This document shows, piece by piece, positions 36,642 to 49,100 of a DNA stretch of 64,000 nucleotides. Position 1 is the first letter of the stretch. Each line of letters opens with the position of its first letter. A program made the position numbers and the translations under genes. Below the pieces are notes generated by a model. That model worked only from the letters and a program-made list of their open reading frames with translations, was not told the origin of the DNA and searched no databases. Origin of the DNA: Kitagawia praeruptora. Taxonomy: Eukaryota; Streptophyta; Magnoliopsida; Apiales; Apiaceae. The DNA lies in the NCBI GenBank assembly GCA_037693485.1, contig CM075348.1, positions 17,094,501 to 17,158,500 of the forward strand, read 5' to 3'.

Positions 36642-37968
36642 GTTGAAATTTTTTTACTTGTACTGAGGGAAGAGAAGGTTGATAATTCAAATACCTCTGT
36701 CCTGAAGCTTGAGTAACTGAGTCATAACTTGTAGTTGAAGGAGCCGGCTTGATCAAAAATGGTGTCGGGGAAGTCGATAACCTCATCAAATTGTTATTTT
36801 GCACTTGAGTCTTACATTCCCTGGAAATATGTCCAACCTTGCCACACTTGAAACACGTCACATTCGCATTAGACCTCTGACTTGGATTCGCAGTTCGACA
36901 CTCATTTGCATAATGTCCTTTAGAGTTACACTTATAACACACAATGTCATCCTTGTTGCACGGTCCCACATGCTTCTTCTTACAGAACTTACACTCCTGA
37001 TTTGACACTTGTTGATTCCTTTGTTGTCCTTGAAATTTACCTCCTTTATTATTCTCATTCTTTCGAAAAGTTCCACTTCCACCACGTGGCTGAAATCCTG
37101 ACTTCTTTGCAAACTTACTTGTTGTTTCACTTTGACTGGCTCCATCCTCTCCGTGTCCAAACTTTCTCTCTTGGTCATTCCTTTCTTTTTGTCCTTGTTC
37201 ACTTTAGCCTTCCGCGATAATCGCCTTTTGCACAACGTCGGCATAGGTCTTTAATTCTAGAACTGCCAACTTTGCCCTAATCCATGATTTTAACCCTTGT
37301 TGAAATCTCCTTGCCTTCTTCACTTCCGTGTTCACATACTCCGGAACAAACCTTGATAACTCGGTGAAATTCTTCTCGTACTCAGATACACTCATGCTAT
37401 TCTGTTTCAATTCAAAGAACTTCAACTCCATTTGAGCTTACATAAACCGGGGGAAATATTGTTCTAAGAACAACTCCTTAAACCTATCCCAAGATATCAC
37501 TTCATTCGTTTCCAACGCCTTTGCTGACTCCCACCAATAATTAGCGTCACCCTTCAGTAAATAACTTGCAAACGTTGTCTTTTTCGCTTCCTCAACCTTT
37601 ACTAACTCAAAAGCCTTCTCGATTTCTTTTAACCATTTCTGCGCTTCTATCGGATCAGACGATCCTTCGAACTATGGTGGCTTAACTGCTTGAAAAGTCT
37701 TAAATGCCACAGTAGTCTGAACAAGTGGCGGGTTTTGCTGTTGTTGCTGCTGATACTGTTGCTGTTGTTGCAACTGCTGGTGTTGCTGTTGAAGCAATTG
37801 TTGTTGCTGGTTTAGGGTGGCTGTTTGTTGATGTAAAAGGTCTATTAACTGAGCCACATTTTGATTGTCTTGATTATTATGGTCATTATTCTCGTTTCGG
37901 TCAGTCGGACTAGAATTCGTAGCTGAATGCGTGGTATTCCTCCTAGGGCATCCTCTTCTTGGTGGCAT
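36642..37968 (-). pseudogene. Tekay gag with CCHC zinc knuckles, broken
   Basis: Capsid/nucleocapsid precursor of the Tekay element, in one minus-strand frame from MPPRRGCPRRNTTHS (37968). A long poly-Gln stretch (about 37740-37830) precedes the capsid region, which includes KWLKEIEKAFELV, YWWESAKALETN and MSVSEYEKNFTELSRFVPEY. Two nucleocapsid knuckles follow, CYKCNSKGHYANEC and CFKCGKVGHISREC, after a partial third CKFCKKKHVGPC. Three in-frame stops (near 37673, 37439 and 37206) and a frameshift in a T run near 36655 inactivate it. The knuckles would bind element RNA. Confidence 0.9.
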
Positions 37969-38553
37969 CTTACTGAAGGTAAACAGGAAGATTTAGACGG
38001 GTTTATAGCATTAACAGTGCACATGGTATATAGCCAGGTCAAAATAAGGGTTCTCGCAATAAGGTATTATACGCATGGTACAAACGTTAAGTAAAGAATA
38101 CTAACATCCCTCAAAGTACAAATACTGATCATAGATAATCATAAAGTCAGAATAACAATCAGACACCACATAAAGTCATAATCATAACCCATAGGGGTTC
38201 CTAGCAACTCAATCGAGGTAATAATCTCAAACTCAATGGCCGCATACGAATACTGATAGGATGGCACAAAATAACCTAAACCTGAGCTAGAGGAGGGAGA
38301 GGAATATCTCTGAGAATGCTGCTGAAAAGATCAAAATAATATATATACTTAATACTCGTAGGCCAAGGTATAAACCTATATGCTTAACAACTAATTAATT
38401 CCGGTTATGGCGCCTAAGGTTAGGGAAATCCTAATGACTTAACCTATTCCAAGAGTACTCACTTATTAATACTTATCTTAACCACCTTAATCCTATATTG
38501 ACCTTAATCCTATATTGTTTCAGTGACTCAAACCTGTGGCTCTGATACGAACT
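37969..38553 (-). mobile_element. Tekay 5' leader and tRNA-iMet primer site
   Basis: Untranslated leader of the minus-strand Tekay element. The primer site reads TATCAGAGCCACAGG in element orientation (about 38533-38547), beginning five bases inside the LTR, and pairs with the 3' end of initiator methionine tRNA. No ORF with recognisable product lies here. Confidence 0.85.
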
Positions 38554-41484
38554 TGTAACACCCAAAAATACTACACTATTACAGATTCATTAATTACAAT
38601 AATTAACAATAATGGCAGTGATTACATGTATAATATAACCCAGCCAACCCACATACAACCTAGATCGCCAACAGGTTCAAGTTTGAAAACAACATAATAA
38701 ATTACTTATTACAAACCAAGTTCAAAAGTTATCAGAGTGATCTTCCAAAAACTAACTATGGGTAGAATCCACTTGGATTACTAATCCCACCTGCCTCTGC
38801 AACTGACTCCTAACAGCACTAGCGGAACCATTGGTTGACTTACGTGCGGTGTGGAAAATTCGCACCATCTTCTAATGTTGCTGAAAGGGGTTAGGAAGCA
38901 AGGGAGTGAGCTAAAAATGCTCAGCAAGTGTAATCAACAACAATAATAATCTATCCGAAAGATTCAAGATATAACAATAGAAATAGAAATAATATTTTAT
39001 TAGCAACATTTGTAAATATATGATTTTATCAAAACTTTCTCAACTACTTTTCAAATCACAAGGCTCAACATTATAAACAATTCTTGAAAAACATTATAAG
39101 ATAATGGGATTATCAATTCGACGCTACGAGTTAAGCTAGGTGATCAGCCAACGCATTAACTCCGGGTCAACACTCTCGTGTGACTCCAACTTACTTCTTT
39201 TCCGGAATCTCTGGCACTTATTGACATTGGCCTTGGCGCATTGCCATATACTTACAGACCGGCGTCTCGGTCTAAAACATTTTTAGTGAATCCCAAATCA
39301 TTAAAACATAACATAAAACTTTAACTTCAACAATAAAACCAAACTTTAAACTATATGATTGATATTATAATCAAATTTAAACTGAACTGAATGAACAACT
39401 GAAAAAGATTTTCAAAGTACTTTTCAAAACATTTTTATCAATAATACGGTTTATAAAAATCAGAATATGAAACTGAAATTCAATTCAAGGGGCTTAACAA
39501 AGGTATTATATATAACTGAATAATACCCCAAAAAGGGTGGAAACAATGTTCGAATAACAAGTGGAGGATAAGGAACACTTGCCTTATGTTTATAGTACTA
39601 ACTGCTAAAGCCCTCGGGGTATACTTTCGATACGTCTATCACCGGGTCTTTACCAACTCTTTTATTCGATCCTATAACCATATAATAACGCGTGTCAATC
39701 TCTCAATTCTCGACGAATAACCTATACTTATATGCATCTATAGAACACGTAAACACGTAAGCACTTAGCACGTTATATACTTGACATAATATAATACTCT
39801 ATTTAATAAAGAAATTAAATCACGGAACGTGCCGATAATACTTTTAAAAGACTTATAATTTTAGAAATTTCGGTAGCACTTCCTTTGTTTATATAACTTT
39901 ACCAAGTCGGGGATACATCCGACAAACAACAACAATCAATATACAATCATACGCTAATCAAAAACTCGACTCTATACTAACGACTACGCACGACTCATAC
40001 AATTCCTTAAATGACTTCGTTAATACTCGAATATTTAACAACTCAATAAATTTTACGACTAACAACTCTATGACTAAATGAAATTAAGCTACTCACATAT
40101 ATATGCCTTTACTCGGCACAACCAACAAGAACAAGCCCTTTTTGGCAACATCATAAATTCACAAGTCGTACCCAAACTTTATATATACCACTAATTATAA
40201 CATCATTTATAAACTTACTCATCAAATAAAAACTCATACATAACATATATACACACACGGCTACTATACATACACACACACGGTGGGGACCACTCGGCAG
40301 CACCACATCACCATCTCATCCATTAACATTCACAATTCACTTAACATTTAATCACATAATCAAATCATTCAAATTAACATCATATAAATCTATATCATAC
40401 TTTGCATGCAATTCCAATACTTAAACCAAAACTCACATGCACATCATTTTATCCATTTATCTTATGCATATAATCATCCTAGCTAATTATATAAGTTAAT
40501 CTAAATGAAACACATTAAGGGTTTAGGTTATACCCTTTTTCGAAAATGCAAGAGGAGGAGAGATTTGAATTTGCTTGCTTGGATTGAAATTTTAACTCCA
40601 AAATATATTCCACTTGAAAATCTTAATTTACAAAGGTTTTTAGAACTTTAAAATTTTACAAAACAAGAAGAAGGGAGGGGGAGAGAATTCGGGAGTGGTG
40701 AGGAAGAGAGGAGAGACGAGAGTGAGGAGAGGAATGAGAGAATGAGAGAATGTGATTTTTGTGTTTTTTGTTTTTTTTACACTATGCCACTTGTCTTACA
40801 TGCACTAACACTAATTGTGACTCACCTAAACCACACTCCCAGCAATTGACATGTGTCCTCATGCAAAAATCTGATCCTATTTGCGTGCCACATGTCCTCC
40901 TAATCGAATAATCACATTTTGTTTCGTTTTAATGCTGAAAATCATGATTTAATAATTACTCGACAAATCCTCTATAAATCATGAAAAATTTATCTAAGCC
41001 TTTTAATATTATAAAACTACTATAAATAAATTTTCAGAATTTTTAAACCATTTTTGAATTTATTACGAATTTTAGAAGAAAAATTGATATTAAATCATTT
41101 AAAAATCGAATTTCTACAAAAATAATATTTTTGTATTTTTAGAAAGTCCTAAAAATAATTATAAACAGTAGAAAATAATAAAAAGAACTTTTCCAAACGA
41201 TTTTATATTTTTTTATAATTTTATTCTAAAATCTCATTTTTACAATATTCATAAACTATTAGAAATATCTATAATAGAAATGACGATTATAACCACAAAC
41301 ACTAGCCACATATGACATGTTTAAGTCACATAAACACATAAATTAACTTTATACTACACATATAAAGTTGACTCATCAAACTGGAATGTATATATATACC
41401 ACAGCTTATATAATAATCGTCACACACGATAAACGTAATAATTATCCGAGACTTAATATATTATTAAAATATCGGTCTATTACA
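38554..41484 (-). mobile_element. Tekay element, 5' LTR (minus strand)
   Basis: 2,931 bases, near-identical partner of 8867-11774, ending TGTTACA/starting TGTAATAGACC in element orientation. It is followed on the plus strand by ATTAA (41485-41489), equal to 8862-8866, so the two LTRs delimit one insertion event even though about 27 kb now separates them. It has a GA-rich stretch at about 40665-40750 and the hairpin motif at about 38912-38931. Confidence 0.93.
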
Positions 41485-43810
41485 ATTAACACTTTGCACC
41501 TCTGTATATAAACCAAAATTCATTTTATACTCAAAACTTTAATAAATTACATTTTGCACCCCTGTAAATTACAAAACTTACTTTTTGCATCCTTTTTGAC
41601 GATTTTTTGTTAAATTTTACCATTACCTTTAGTCAAAGTGAGGGTATTTTAGTCATTAGTTATTTTATTAAACATTTTTTAAAAAAAAAACTAAGAAACA
41701 TAATAAAAAAATTGAATTTTTTAAAAAAAACTAAAAAATAAACACGAAATCTTAAACTTATGATATATATTTTATGGAGAATATTTTTTTTTTTGCTAAG
41801 CTGATATATATTTAAGAAAAGCAAAAAGAGGGATTAACCCATGCCCAACGACAAGCCGAAGAGGAGGACAGACTATAAGCAATCTACTTGGAGCAGAAAG
41901 CCAAGAGAAAAACAGAAAACAAAACTACCAGGAAACCTAGCTAAACTAGCCAACTGGCACAATCGGTGTCCCTTGCAATATTTACAAACCAATTAGAAGA
42001 AATTAATCTAGCTTTAATGTCAATTACAATGCCATGTAAAAGGTTAGTCGGACCAAAAATGCCTTTGTCATGGAGCCTCACGTTTCTCTCCCTCCAAATG
42101 TGATAAGAAAAAACTTGAGCAGCAAGAAGAAGAAGATTTTTGTGAACAATGTTAGTAACTGATCCCCAAGCTATAAGCATGTCATTCCAAGAATTGTATC
42201 TGTGAGCATAGTTTCCTATGAGAGCCACAAGTTTACTTAGCACAAAGGAACTGTAGGAGCATAAAATCATTAGGTGATCAGTATTTTCATCTCCCCTAGC
42301 ACACAAGAGACATTGCTGAGAAAGAGTAAGACCAAAGGAAGCCAGTCTAGTGAAGGTGTTGAGGCGACCGTGACAGACCAGCCACAAATGATGGGCATAC
42401 CTGTTAATTCTAAATCTGTGCCATACCAAATGATGCCAAGGGACAACAGGCAATTTAAAACGGATGGCATCCCATATGTGATGAGTACGGATTTTACGGA
42501 TAGAAATCCCATTCCACCAGATAGAATCAGAAATATTAAGATCAAAAGCAGGGAAATCGAAATCAGAAATCCATCTTCGAAGAGTCTGGTTATGCCGATG
42601 TCGTCTGTTTGGAGTTGGGAGAATCCATGAACCAGAATTAATAAGGTCATTTACAGTAGCTCTAGAAGAAGAACTCGCCTGAGAGATTAAAGGATCCCAG
42701 TTAGACAAAGCTAAGCACTGATCATGCCACCAAGGGTCAAACCAAAGGGAAGTATGCAAACCATTTCCAATACGATATGTGATGAAACGGAGAGCTTCAT
42801 TCCTGAGCTTTAAAAGCTTACGCCAAATCCATGAGCAGTCAGTAGGTTCTTCCATGGTCCAAAGATGGTTACGTTTAAGTAACGTAGAATTCACCCATAA
42901 AGGCCACAGTGAGTTTTCTTTTCGAATGATTTTACATAAGTGCAGTAACAACTGGCCTTTGTTCCACTCTTTAGAGTTTTTGAAAGAAAGACCTCCTTCC
43001 TCGAGGGGTAAACAAATGTTCTGCCAAGCGACCTTAGCTCCACCTTTAGCATCTAGGTCTCCCTTCCACAGAAAACGAGTAAAGATGGTTTGCATTTGTT
43101 TGTGCACAGACTGAGGCAATAGGAAGTGGTTTGACCAGTATGCTTGGATTGCAAAAAGAACCGCCTTTATCAACTGAGCACGACCTGCAAAAGAGAGAAG
43201 CAGGGTGGTCCAGTTGTATATTCTAGCAGTAAGCTTATCAATCAGAGGGATGCAGTCATTAATGCTAAGCTTTGAGGAGATAAGGGGCACCCCAAGGAAC
43301 TTTACAGGCAACACACCATAAGGGATATGAAATTGGTTGTCAAACTAAGAAATCACATCCTGCTTGCAATTGGCAAAAAATACATTGCTTTTATGAATGC
43401 TGAGATTGAGCCCACTAGCAGTAGAGAAGGCCGCCATGCAGTCCATAATGTTGTTTAAAAAGAATTGGTCACTATGGGAGAATAGAAGCACATCATCCGC
43501 AAAGAAAAGGTGAGTCAACTTGAGAATTTATGAGAATTTAGTAATGTAAATATTTTTTAAAATCTGAATTGTAAAATTATTTTTTTAAAAATTTGTGAAT
43601 TGTAGATAAAAATTGGTAAATCTGAAAATATTTAAATTTTAAAAATAATTGAAATAATTTAATTTAAAAAAATTATTATGTATGATAATCGAAATACCCT
43701 GACTTTGACTAATAAAGTTAACTTAAATAATGTGTAGCAGCTCGAAACTTTGTGGATTCAAAATGTAATTTGTTAAAATTTCGAATGCGGGTGCAAAATG
43801 TTAATAAGTC
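41485..43810. mobile_element. TIR element (MITE-like) holding Tekay and an L1 LINE
   Basis: The left terminal repeat is GACTTATTAA (8857-8866) continuing CACTTTGCACC (41490-41500); the right one, GGTGCAAAATG TTAATAAGTC (43790-43810), is its inverted copy with one mismatch. A second AAATTACATTTTG copy lies inside each end. With the Tekay and LINE insertions removed the element is about 0.6 kb. No transposase frame is present, and no target duplication can be fixed, so the superfamily is open. Confidence 0.6.
41783..43516 (-). mobile_element. L1-type LINE, 5'-truncated, minus strand
   Basis: Minus-strand retroposon, with its poly(A) tail as T-run 41783-41793. The ORF2 remnant starts inside reverse transcriptase with the active-site block LFFADDVLLFS (about 43490-43510), has one in-frame TAG at about 43347, and stays open from 43314 to 41941 for 457 codons. 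The open part covers the thumb/connection (PVKFLGVPLISSKL) and a C-terminal zf-RVT module (WHRFRINRYAHHLWL, CLLCARGDENTDHLM). The endonuclease and ORF1 are missing through 5' truncation, normal for LINE copies. The flanks share only GAGAAT, so the target duplication is weak. Confidence 0.9.
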
Positions 43811-43891
43811 AATTGATAAACCCTAATTTCCCAAAATTATAATCAATTAATCTGTCATTTGCTTCTCAACATCCACATACTAATTTTCAGA

Positions 43892-44677
43892 TTAAAATTC
43901 ATCATCCATCTTTGTCTCTATACTAATTTTCTTAGCAAATTGTCTCTCTATATCATCAAATTCATCAATCATCGACTCTATACTAATTTTCTTAGCAAAT
44001 TGTCTCTCTATATAGATGACCATGATATCTCCAAGAAATGCATCATCCATCTTGCTACGCAGGTCAGTCTTGAGAATTTTCATAGCAGAAAATGCCCTCT
44101 CAGTAGAAGCCGTTGAAACAGGCAGTGTTAAAACAAGGCGAATCAGCTTATCAATCATGACGAAAACTTTTGACTTTCTCGTCCTAACCAATGTTTCACA
44201 TAGCTCTGAAATAGTTGTTATATTTTGAAATTGAGCACCGACAACAACATCAAGCTCATAATGTTCCAACTCACTTCTTAACCCATCTACATCATTTCCA
44301 ATAAAATCATGAGGATAGAATACCTGTGCAAGACGACAAATATTGTCAATATCAAATGATTTGAAATGATTGTGAGGATCTAATGCAGAAGTAAGAGTAA
44401 GGAACTCCATTGCTTCGTCATTAAATCTACTTTCCAACTCATTTACTTGATATTCAATTACTTTGACAAATACATCAAAGTGGTAATGATGTTCAACAGT
44501 AACATCATCTCTTTGAGAGCAGGATCTACCACTACCAACGCTGTAAGGAGCACACAAATCTGGCACGAGAATGGTATATTTGGTACAAAATGCCAATACT
44601 TCAACAACAAAATCCTCCCAACCTTCCTCTCTAAGTTTCTGCAGAAGTGTATATATAACATGTATGTTTTGACTCAT
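43892..44677 (-). pseudogene. hAT-type (TTF/ZMYM1-like) transposase C-terminus
   Basis: The C-terminal part of a hAT-family transposase of the kind annotated in plants as zinc-finger MYM-type protein 1-like. The key block is the C-terminal dimerisation region, LVLTLPVSTASTERAFSAMK followed by ILKTDLRSKMDDAFLGDIM. Upstream segments ESRFNDEAMEFLTLTSALDP fit the catalytic domain's end. A CTGCAG at about 44638-44643 could be a splice acceptor, with the true exon starting at KLREEGWEDF. The catalytic N-terminal half and BED/TTF finger are missing. The very end holds an in-frame 60-bp tandem duplication (RQFAKKISIES / RQFAKKISIET, 43918-44010), which lengthens the tail. It is a dead fragment or a domesticated remnant; decay is more likely. 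Confidence 0.8.
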
Positions 44678-44689
44678 ATGGGCTGGGCT

Positions 44690-45429
44690 TCATGTATGTT
44701 TGGGCTAGAAAATTTTACTATATATATAACAACTAATTTTTTTTTTTAAATTCCTCCTGGGCTTAAGCCCAGGTAAGCCCCTACATACTTCCGTCCCGGT
44801 CCACATTCTCTTTCTTTAATCATATTTTCTTTTATTAAACCCAGTTTCCAACACTCCACAAATCACAGGGCCCGTATCTTTTACTTAGAAACCATGTCCA
44901 AACTAAATGAGTCCAGGGAGGCATTCTGTAGTTGTTTTTTATGTAGGGAGCTGTCTTGTTGGGTCATGCATGCAAGGTGTTTGAGAAAATGCATGACCCA
45001 AAAAGTGATTACTTAATGATGTCAGGTATTCTTGGATTGCTGCCAAGAATTTTATTAAAGAATTAGATAATCAATTTAAAAGTGCTTGATTTGGGGTTAA
45101 TTTGATAATGGGGGTGATACAAGTGACTAGTTTAGTTCCAGGAATGAGGTTATGAGGGACAAGATGATATGAGGTGTAATTAGCCACACACTAGCCCTCA
45201 AAATCTGTTTGAATTCTATGAGATATGGGACATGATCTCGTGGTCTCCTTGCTCTCTCTTGGAAAAACAGAAACGGTTGATGAAATATGAAACTGTGAAT
45301 GGAGCTTTCTTGACTTAGATTGTTTGTGTTCGAAGATTATAAGCACCATGTCTAATATTATTTGTGTTCGAATATTCAACAATAGCTCCTACTTGTGTGC
45401 ACATCTCTCCACTGAAGGAACATATGGTG
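44690..45429. other. Intergenic stretch
   Basis: No coding region, terminal repeat or tandem array was seen. A 14-base near-palindrome of GGGTCATGCATG/CATGCATGACCC sequence lies around 44958-45000. The last bases (CATATGGTGCACTA) match the inverted right edge of the window. Confidence 0.4.
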
Positions 45430-45434
45430 CACTA

Positions 45435-45686
45435 TGTTAGAAGTCAAACCCGTGTGTTGAAAATAAATTGTAGGCAACAACAATTTTGAACAAAATGGTT
45501 GAACCTTTGAAGTCTATCTTGGTGGGCTAATAAATATGTAAGCAATGATGTATGTTTGTAGTTTTGGAGCCTATAAATATGGCTTGCTGTTATGTAGTTT
45601 GCACACCAAAAAACATATGTAATACCACAAAACTATAAACACTTTCATTATCAAAAACACTAAACACTATTCCGCTAGTTTGTTCA
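45435..45686 (+). mobile_element. Copia element, 5' LTR
   Basis: 252 bases from TGTTAGAAG to TTTGTTCA, preceded by the duplication CACTA (45430-45434). A TATA box CTATAAATATGG is at 45571-45582, so transcription should start near 45600. I find no difference from the 3' LTR at 50488-50739. Confidence 0.97.
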
Positions 45687-45698
45687 TGGTATCAGAGC
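45687..45698 (+). promoter_or_regulatory. Copia primer-binding site
   Basis: TGGTATCAGAGC directly follows the LTR and is complementary to the 3' end of initiator methionine tRNA, which would prime minus-strand cDNA synthesis. Confidence 0.95.
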
Positions 45699-45916
45699 CA
45701 AGTTCTATCCTAGGGAAACACATTTCAGAAGAAGAACAAACTGTCAAGCCCAGGTGAAATTTTTGAGTTTTTTGAAGGTGGTCGAAACTCAGTTTTGAGC
45801 ATACCATTAGATTGGCCTCACTGATACGAGTCCAGAGGTATCTTCCGAATTCAAAATCGACGTCAGACGAAGCCGTACGAGCTGCTGGAAGTTTTTCAAG
45901 AAGAAGATGATGAATA

Positions 45917-46159
45917 GTGACTGAAGACACTGTTCATACATACGGTACTGTTCATACATACGGTACTGTTCATACATACGGTACTGTTCGTACATACGGT
46001 ACTGTTCATACATACGGTACTGTTCATACATACGGTACTGTTCATACATACGGTACTGTTCATACATACGGTACTGTTCATACGAGACGAGGAACTGTTC
46101 ATCGCCGGAGACAATGGCTGAACAAATGGCTGAACAACCAGAAACCACAACACAATTAG
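45917..46159 (+). CDS. Upstream ORF in the copia leader, made of 18-bp repeats
   Basis: An 80-codon frame beginning MTEDTVHTYGTVHTYG and made almost wholly of the hexapeptide TVHTYG. It overlaps the polyprotein start (ATG at 46114) by 46 bases in a different frame, so ribosomes that translate it would pass the gag start. The frame stays open in all repeat copies because the unit is 18 bases long. Whether it is translated is unknown; it may be a by-product of the repeat. Confidence 0.4.
   Translation: MTEDTVHTYGTVHTYGTVHTYGTVRTYGTVHTYGTVHTYGTVHTYGTVHTYGTVHTRRGTVHRRRQWLNKWLNNQKPQHN
45929..46083. repeat. 18-bp tandem repeat in the copia leader
   Basis: About 8.6 copies of ACTGTTCATACATACGGT with a period of 18 bases; one copy has CGTACAT in place of CATACAT (45986-45992). 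The array ends 30 bases before the polyprotein ATG. Near-identity of the copies suggests recent expansion. Confidence 0.97.
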
Positions 46160-49100
46160 TCTCTATGGAACAAATGGAACAAATGTTCCAATTATTTCAG
46201 AAACTAAAAAAAAATCCAAACCTCCCAGAAACCGGAATATCACAAACGGTGCGTGTTGCCGAAAAACTAAATTTCACCAATTACACCAAATGGTGTAAAT
46301 TAATGCATATTGCTATTGGTGGTCGAGGCCGGCTCAATCATATCACAACCAATCCCGTTCCACCAGATGACCCTGAGTACCAACAGTGGGCTCAAAAGGA
46401 CTCGATGGTCTTGTCTTGGATCATTGAAAATATTGATGGAGATCTTGTGAACCAATTTCTTGATTACAAGACTGCCCGGGAACTATGGAAGGGAATTGAA
46501 ACTCTCCTTAGCAGTGGGAGAGACGAACTCCAGATCTATGATCTAAGTTCAAAGGCAGCAACTATGAGACAAGGAAGGGACACTATAGAAATATATTTCA
46601 GTAAACTCAACACTCTGTGGAAGGAAATAGACAGGAGAATGCCCAACCCCATGAAGTGTGCAGAGGACATTACTTTATTTAATTCCTTCATACAAAGGCA
46701 AAGATTGTACCAATTTCTGGCTGGAGTAAGTGATACTCTAGACAAAGAAAAGAGGGATATATTGTATCAAGATCCACTACCCACCATTGACGCAGCCTAC
46801 GCGTCCATAAGACGGGAGATTGCCCGTCGCGGCATAATGGCCAGCAACTCATCATTGGGACGAGAACCTTCAGAGATTGGTAGTGGGCTCCTCGTAAAAC
46901 ATCGGTCGGAATCCTCGTCATTCCAACGAGAGGATAAAACTCAGCTCAAGTGCAGCCATTGTGGTGGTACGAAACACACCAAGGAGGGTTGTTTCAAAAT
47001 CATCGGGTATCCAGAATGGTGGGACGACATGAAGCAGAGGAAGGGCGCCTCCAAGGCTATAATTTCCAGGACCGGCGGTAAGGCCAACCTAGCTGTAGGT
47101 GGTCCGGATAGTAACGACGACAAACCCCTCACAACAACGCTACATACTGATCAGACATCAGGTACAGTCCGTGAAAGCAAAGTCACCAGAAATCAAAATT
47201 CTTTGGGCCTAGTATGTAACCAAATATCCAATCCATGGATTTTTGATTGTGGGGCCACCGATACAATGACCTATGATTCTTCCGATATTGTGTCCTCCAA
47301 CAACACTCATCGTACCCAAATCCAAAGTGCAAACGGAGAATATATTTCCGTTACCCAGGCCGGAACTGTGGATGTTACCTCTAATATCCATTTACAAAAC
47401 TGCCTCTTAATTCCTAGTCTTACTCACAAGCTTTTATCTGTTAGCCAGTTAACTAGGGAACTTGACTGTACTGTTCTAATGACATCATCTGGTTGTGTTG
47501 TGCAGGATGCTCAGACGGGACGGATCATTGGGCATGGTACTGAACGAGGAGGATTATACTATGTGAATGAGGTGACTCAAAACGGTAACGCTTTGCTTGC
47601 TCATGGATCACCGGAACATCAACTCTGGATGTGGCACCGTCGGCTAGGTCACCCCTCCATAGGTTATCTCAAACGATTATTTCCCTCTTTAAAGAACATT
47701 GCCATAGATTTGAACTGTGAAGCATGTGTTTTAGCTAAAAGCCATAAGCACTCTTACTATCCTAGTATGACTCATAGTACTCAACCATTTGCCTTGATTC
47801 ATTCTGATGTATGGGGACCAGTTCCAGATTTTACCCTTCATAATTTTTCATATTTTGTTTTATTTGTGGATGATTGTACTCGCATGAGCTGGGTGTATTT
47901 TTTAAAACACAAATCTGAAATGTTTGATGTCTTTGTTAAATTCTACCACATGATTTGCACTCAGTTCAAAGCTCAACCAAAAATTTTACGGTCTGACAAT
48001 GGGGGGGAATACGTTAACTTGAACATGAAACAGTTCATTATTGACCATGGCCTCCTCCACCAAACCACATGTTCTTACACACCTCAACAGAATGGTGTAG
48101 CTGAGCGAAAAAATAGAACCCTTCTTGAAATCACCCGAGCCCTTATGATCGAATCTCATGTTCCTGTTCACTTCTGGCCCGAAGCTATTGCTACTGCTAC
48201 CTATCTCACAAACCGCCTTCCCACAAAACCCCTCAATTACAACACACCCCTCAATACTCTTGGGTCACACGTCTCAATTCCATCTTCACATTCCTTGCCT
48301 CCTCGAGTCTTTGGATGCATTGTCTATGTTCATCTTCAAAAAGGGGTGCGCACCAAACTAGAACCCAGGGCTATTAAATGTGTCTTTCTTGGGTATGGGG
48401 TTAATCAAAAGGGGTATCGGTGTTATGACCCTATCCAGGACAAAATCTACACTACCTTAGACTGTGAATTCTTTGAACAGTCTTACTACTATACCCAGCT
48501 TAGTCCTCAGGGGGAGAGTTTGAGTGATGACCTTGATGACCTTAGCTGGTTAACATATCCAGAAGTGATGAATCCAGATCCTACAACACAAGTAAGTAAT
48601 ACCACCGATGTTGCTCCTGAAGCATCAGTATCTCCTCCATCAGTATCTCCTATTATGTCCACTCCAGTTTCGTCTAATGAGCATCCTTCTGATGACCTCT
48701 CCTCAGCAGAGGTTAATTCTGAGAACTCTGGAACTGATACTATTATTGAGACTAATATTTTTCCTAGTGATAGTGTTCCAAACAGGTATCAGTTACCCCC
48801 GAGAAGTACAAGAGGAGTCCCACCGAGAAGGTATGATCCAGAGTATGAGGCCCAACGGTCTAAATATCCTGTAGATAGAATCAGCAATGAGAACTTGTCC
48901 AGCACAGCCATGGCTTTTACCGCCTCTGTATACTCCACTGACATTCCCAAAACAGTGGAGGAAGCCCTTGGAAATGAAAAGTGGAAACAAGCTATGGAGG
49001 ACGAGTATTCAGCTCTACAGAGAAACAAAACGTGGGAAAAATGCATCCTACCAAAAGGAAAAAAAAAGGTAGGTTGCAGATGGGTATTCTCTATCAAATA

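Noticed and set aside
42274..42650. ORFs of 118 and 126 codons overlapping the L1 LINE
   Set aside because: They lie in other frames of the 457-codon ORF2 remnant, which has clear zf-RVT and RT-connection motifs.
45929..46083. CRISPR-like array in the copia leader
   Set aside because: Head-to-tail 18-bp units without spacers; an ordinary tandem repeat.
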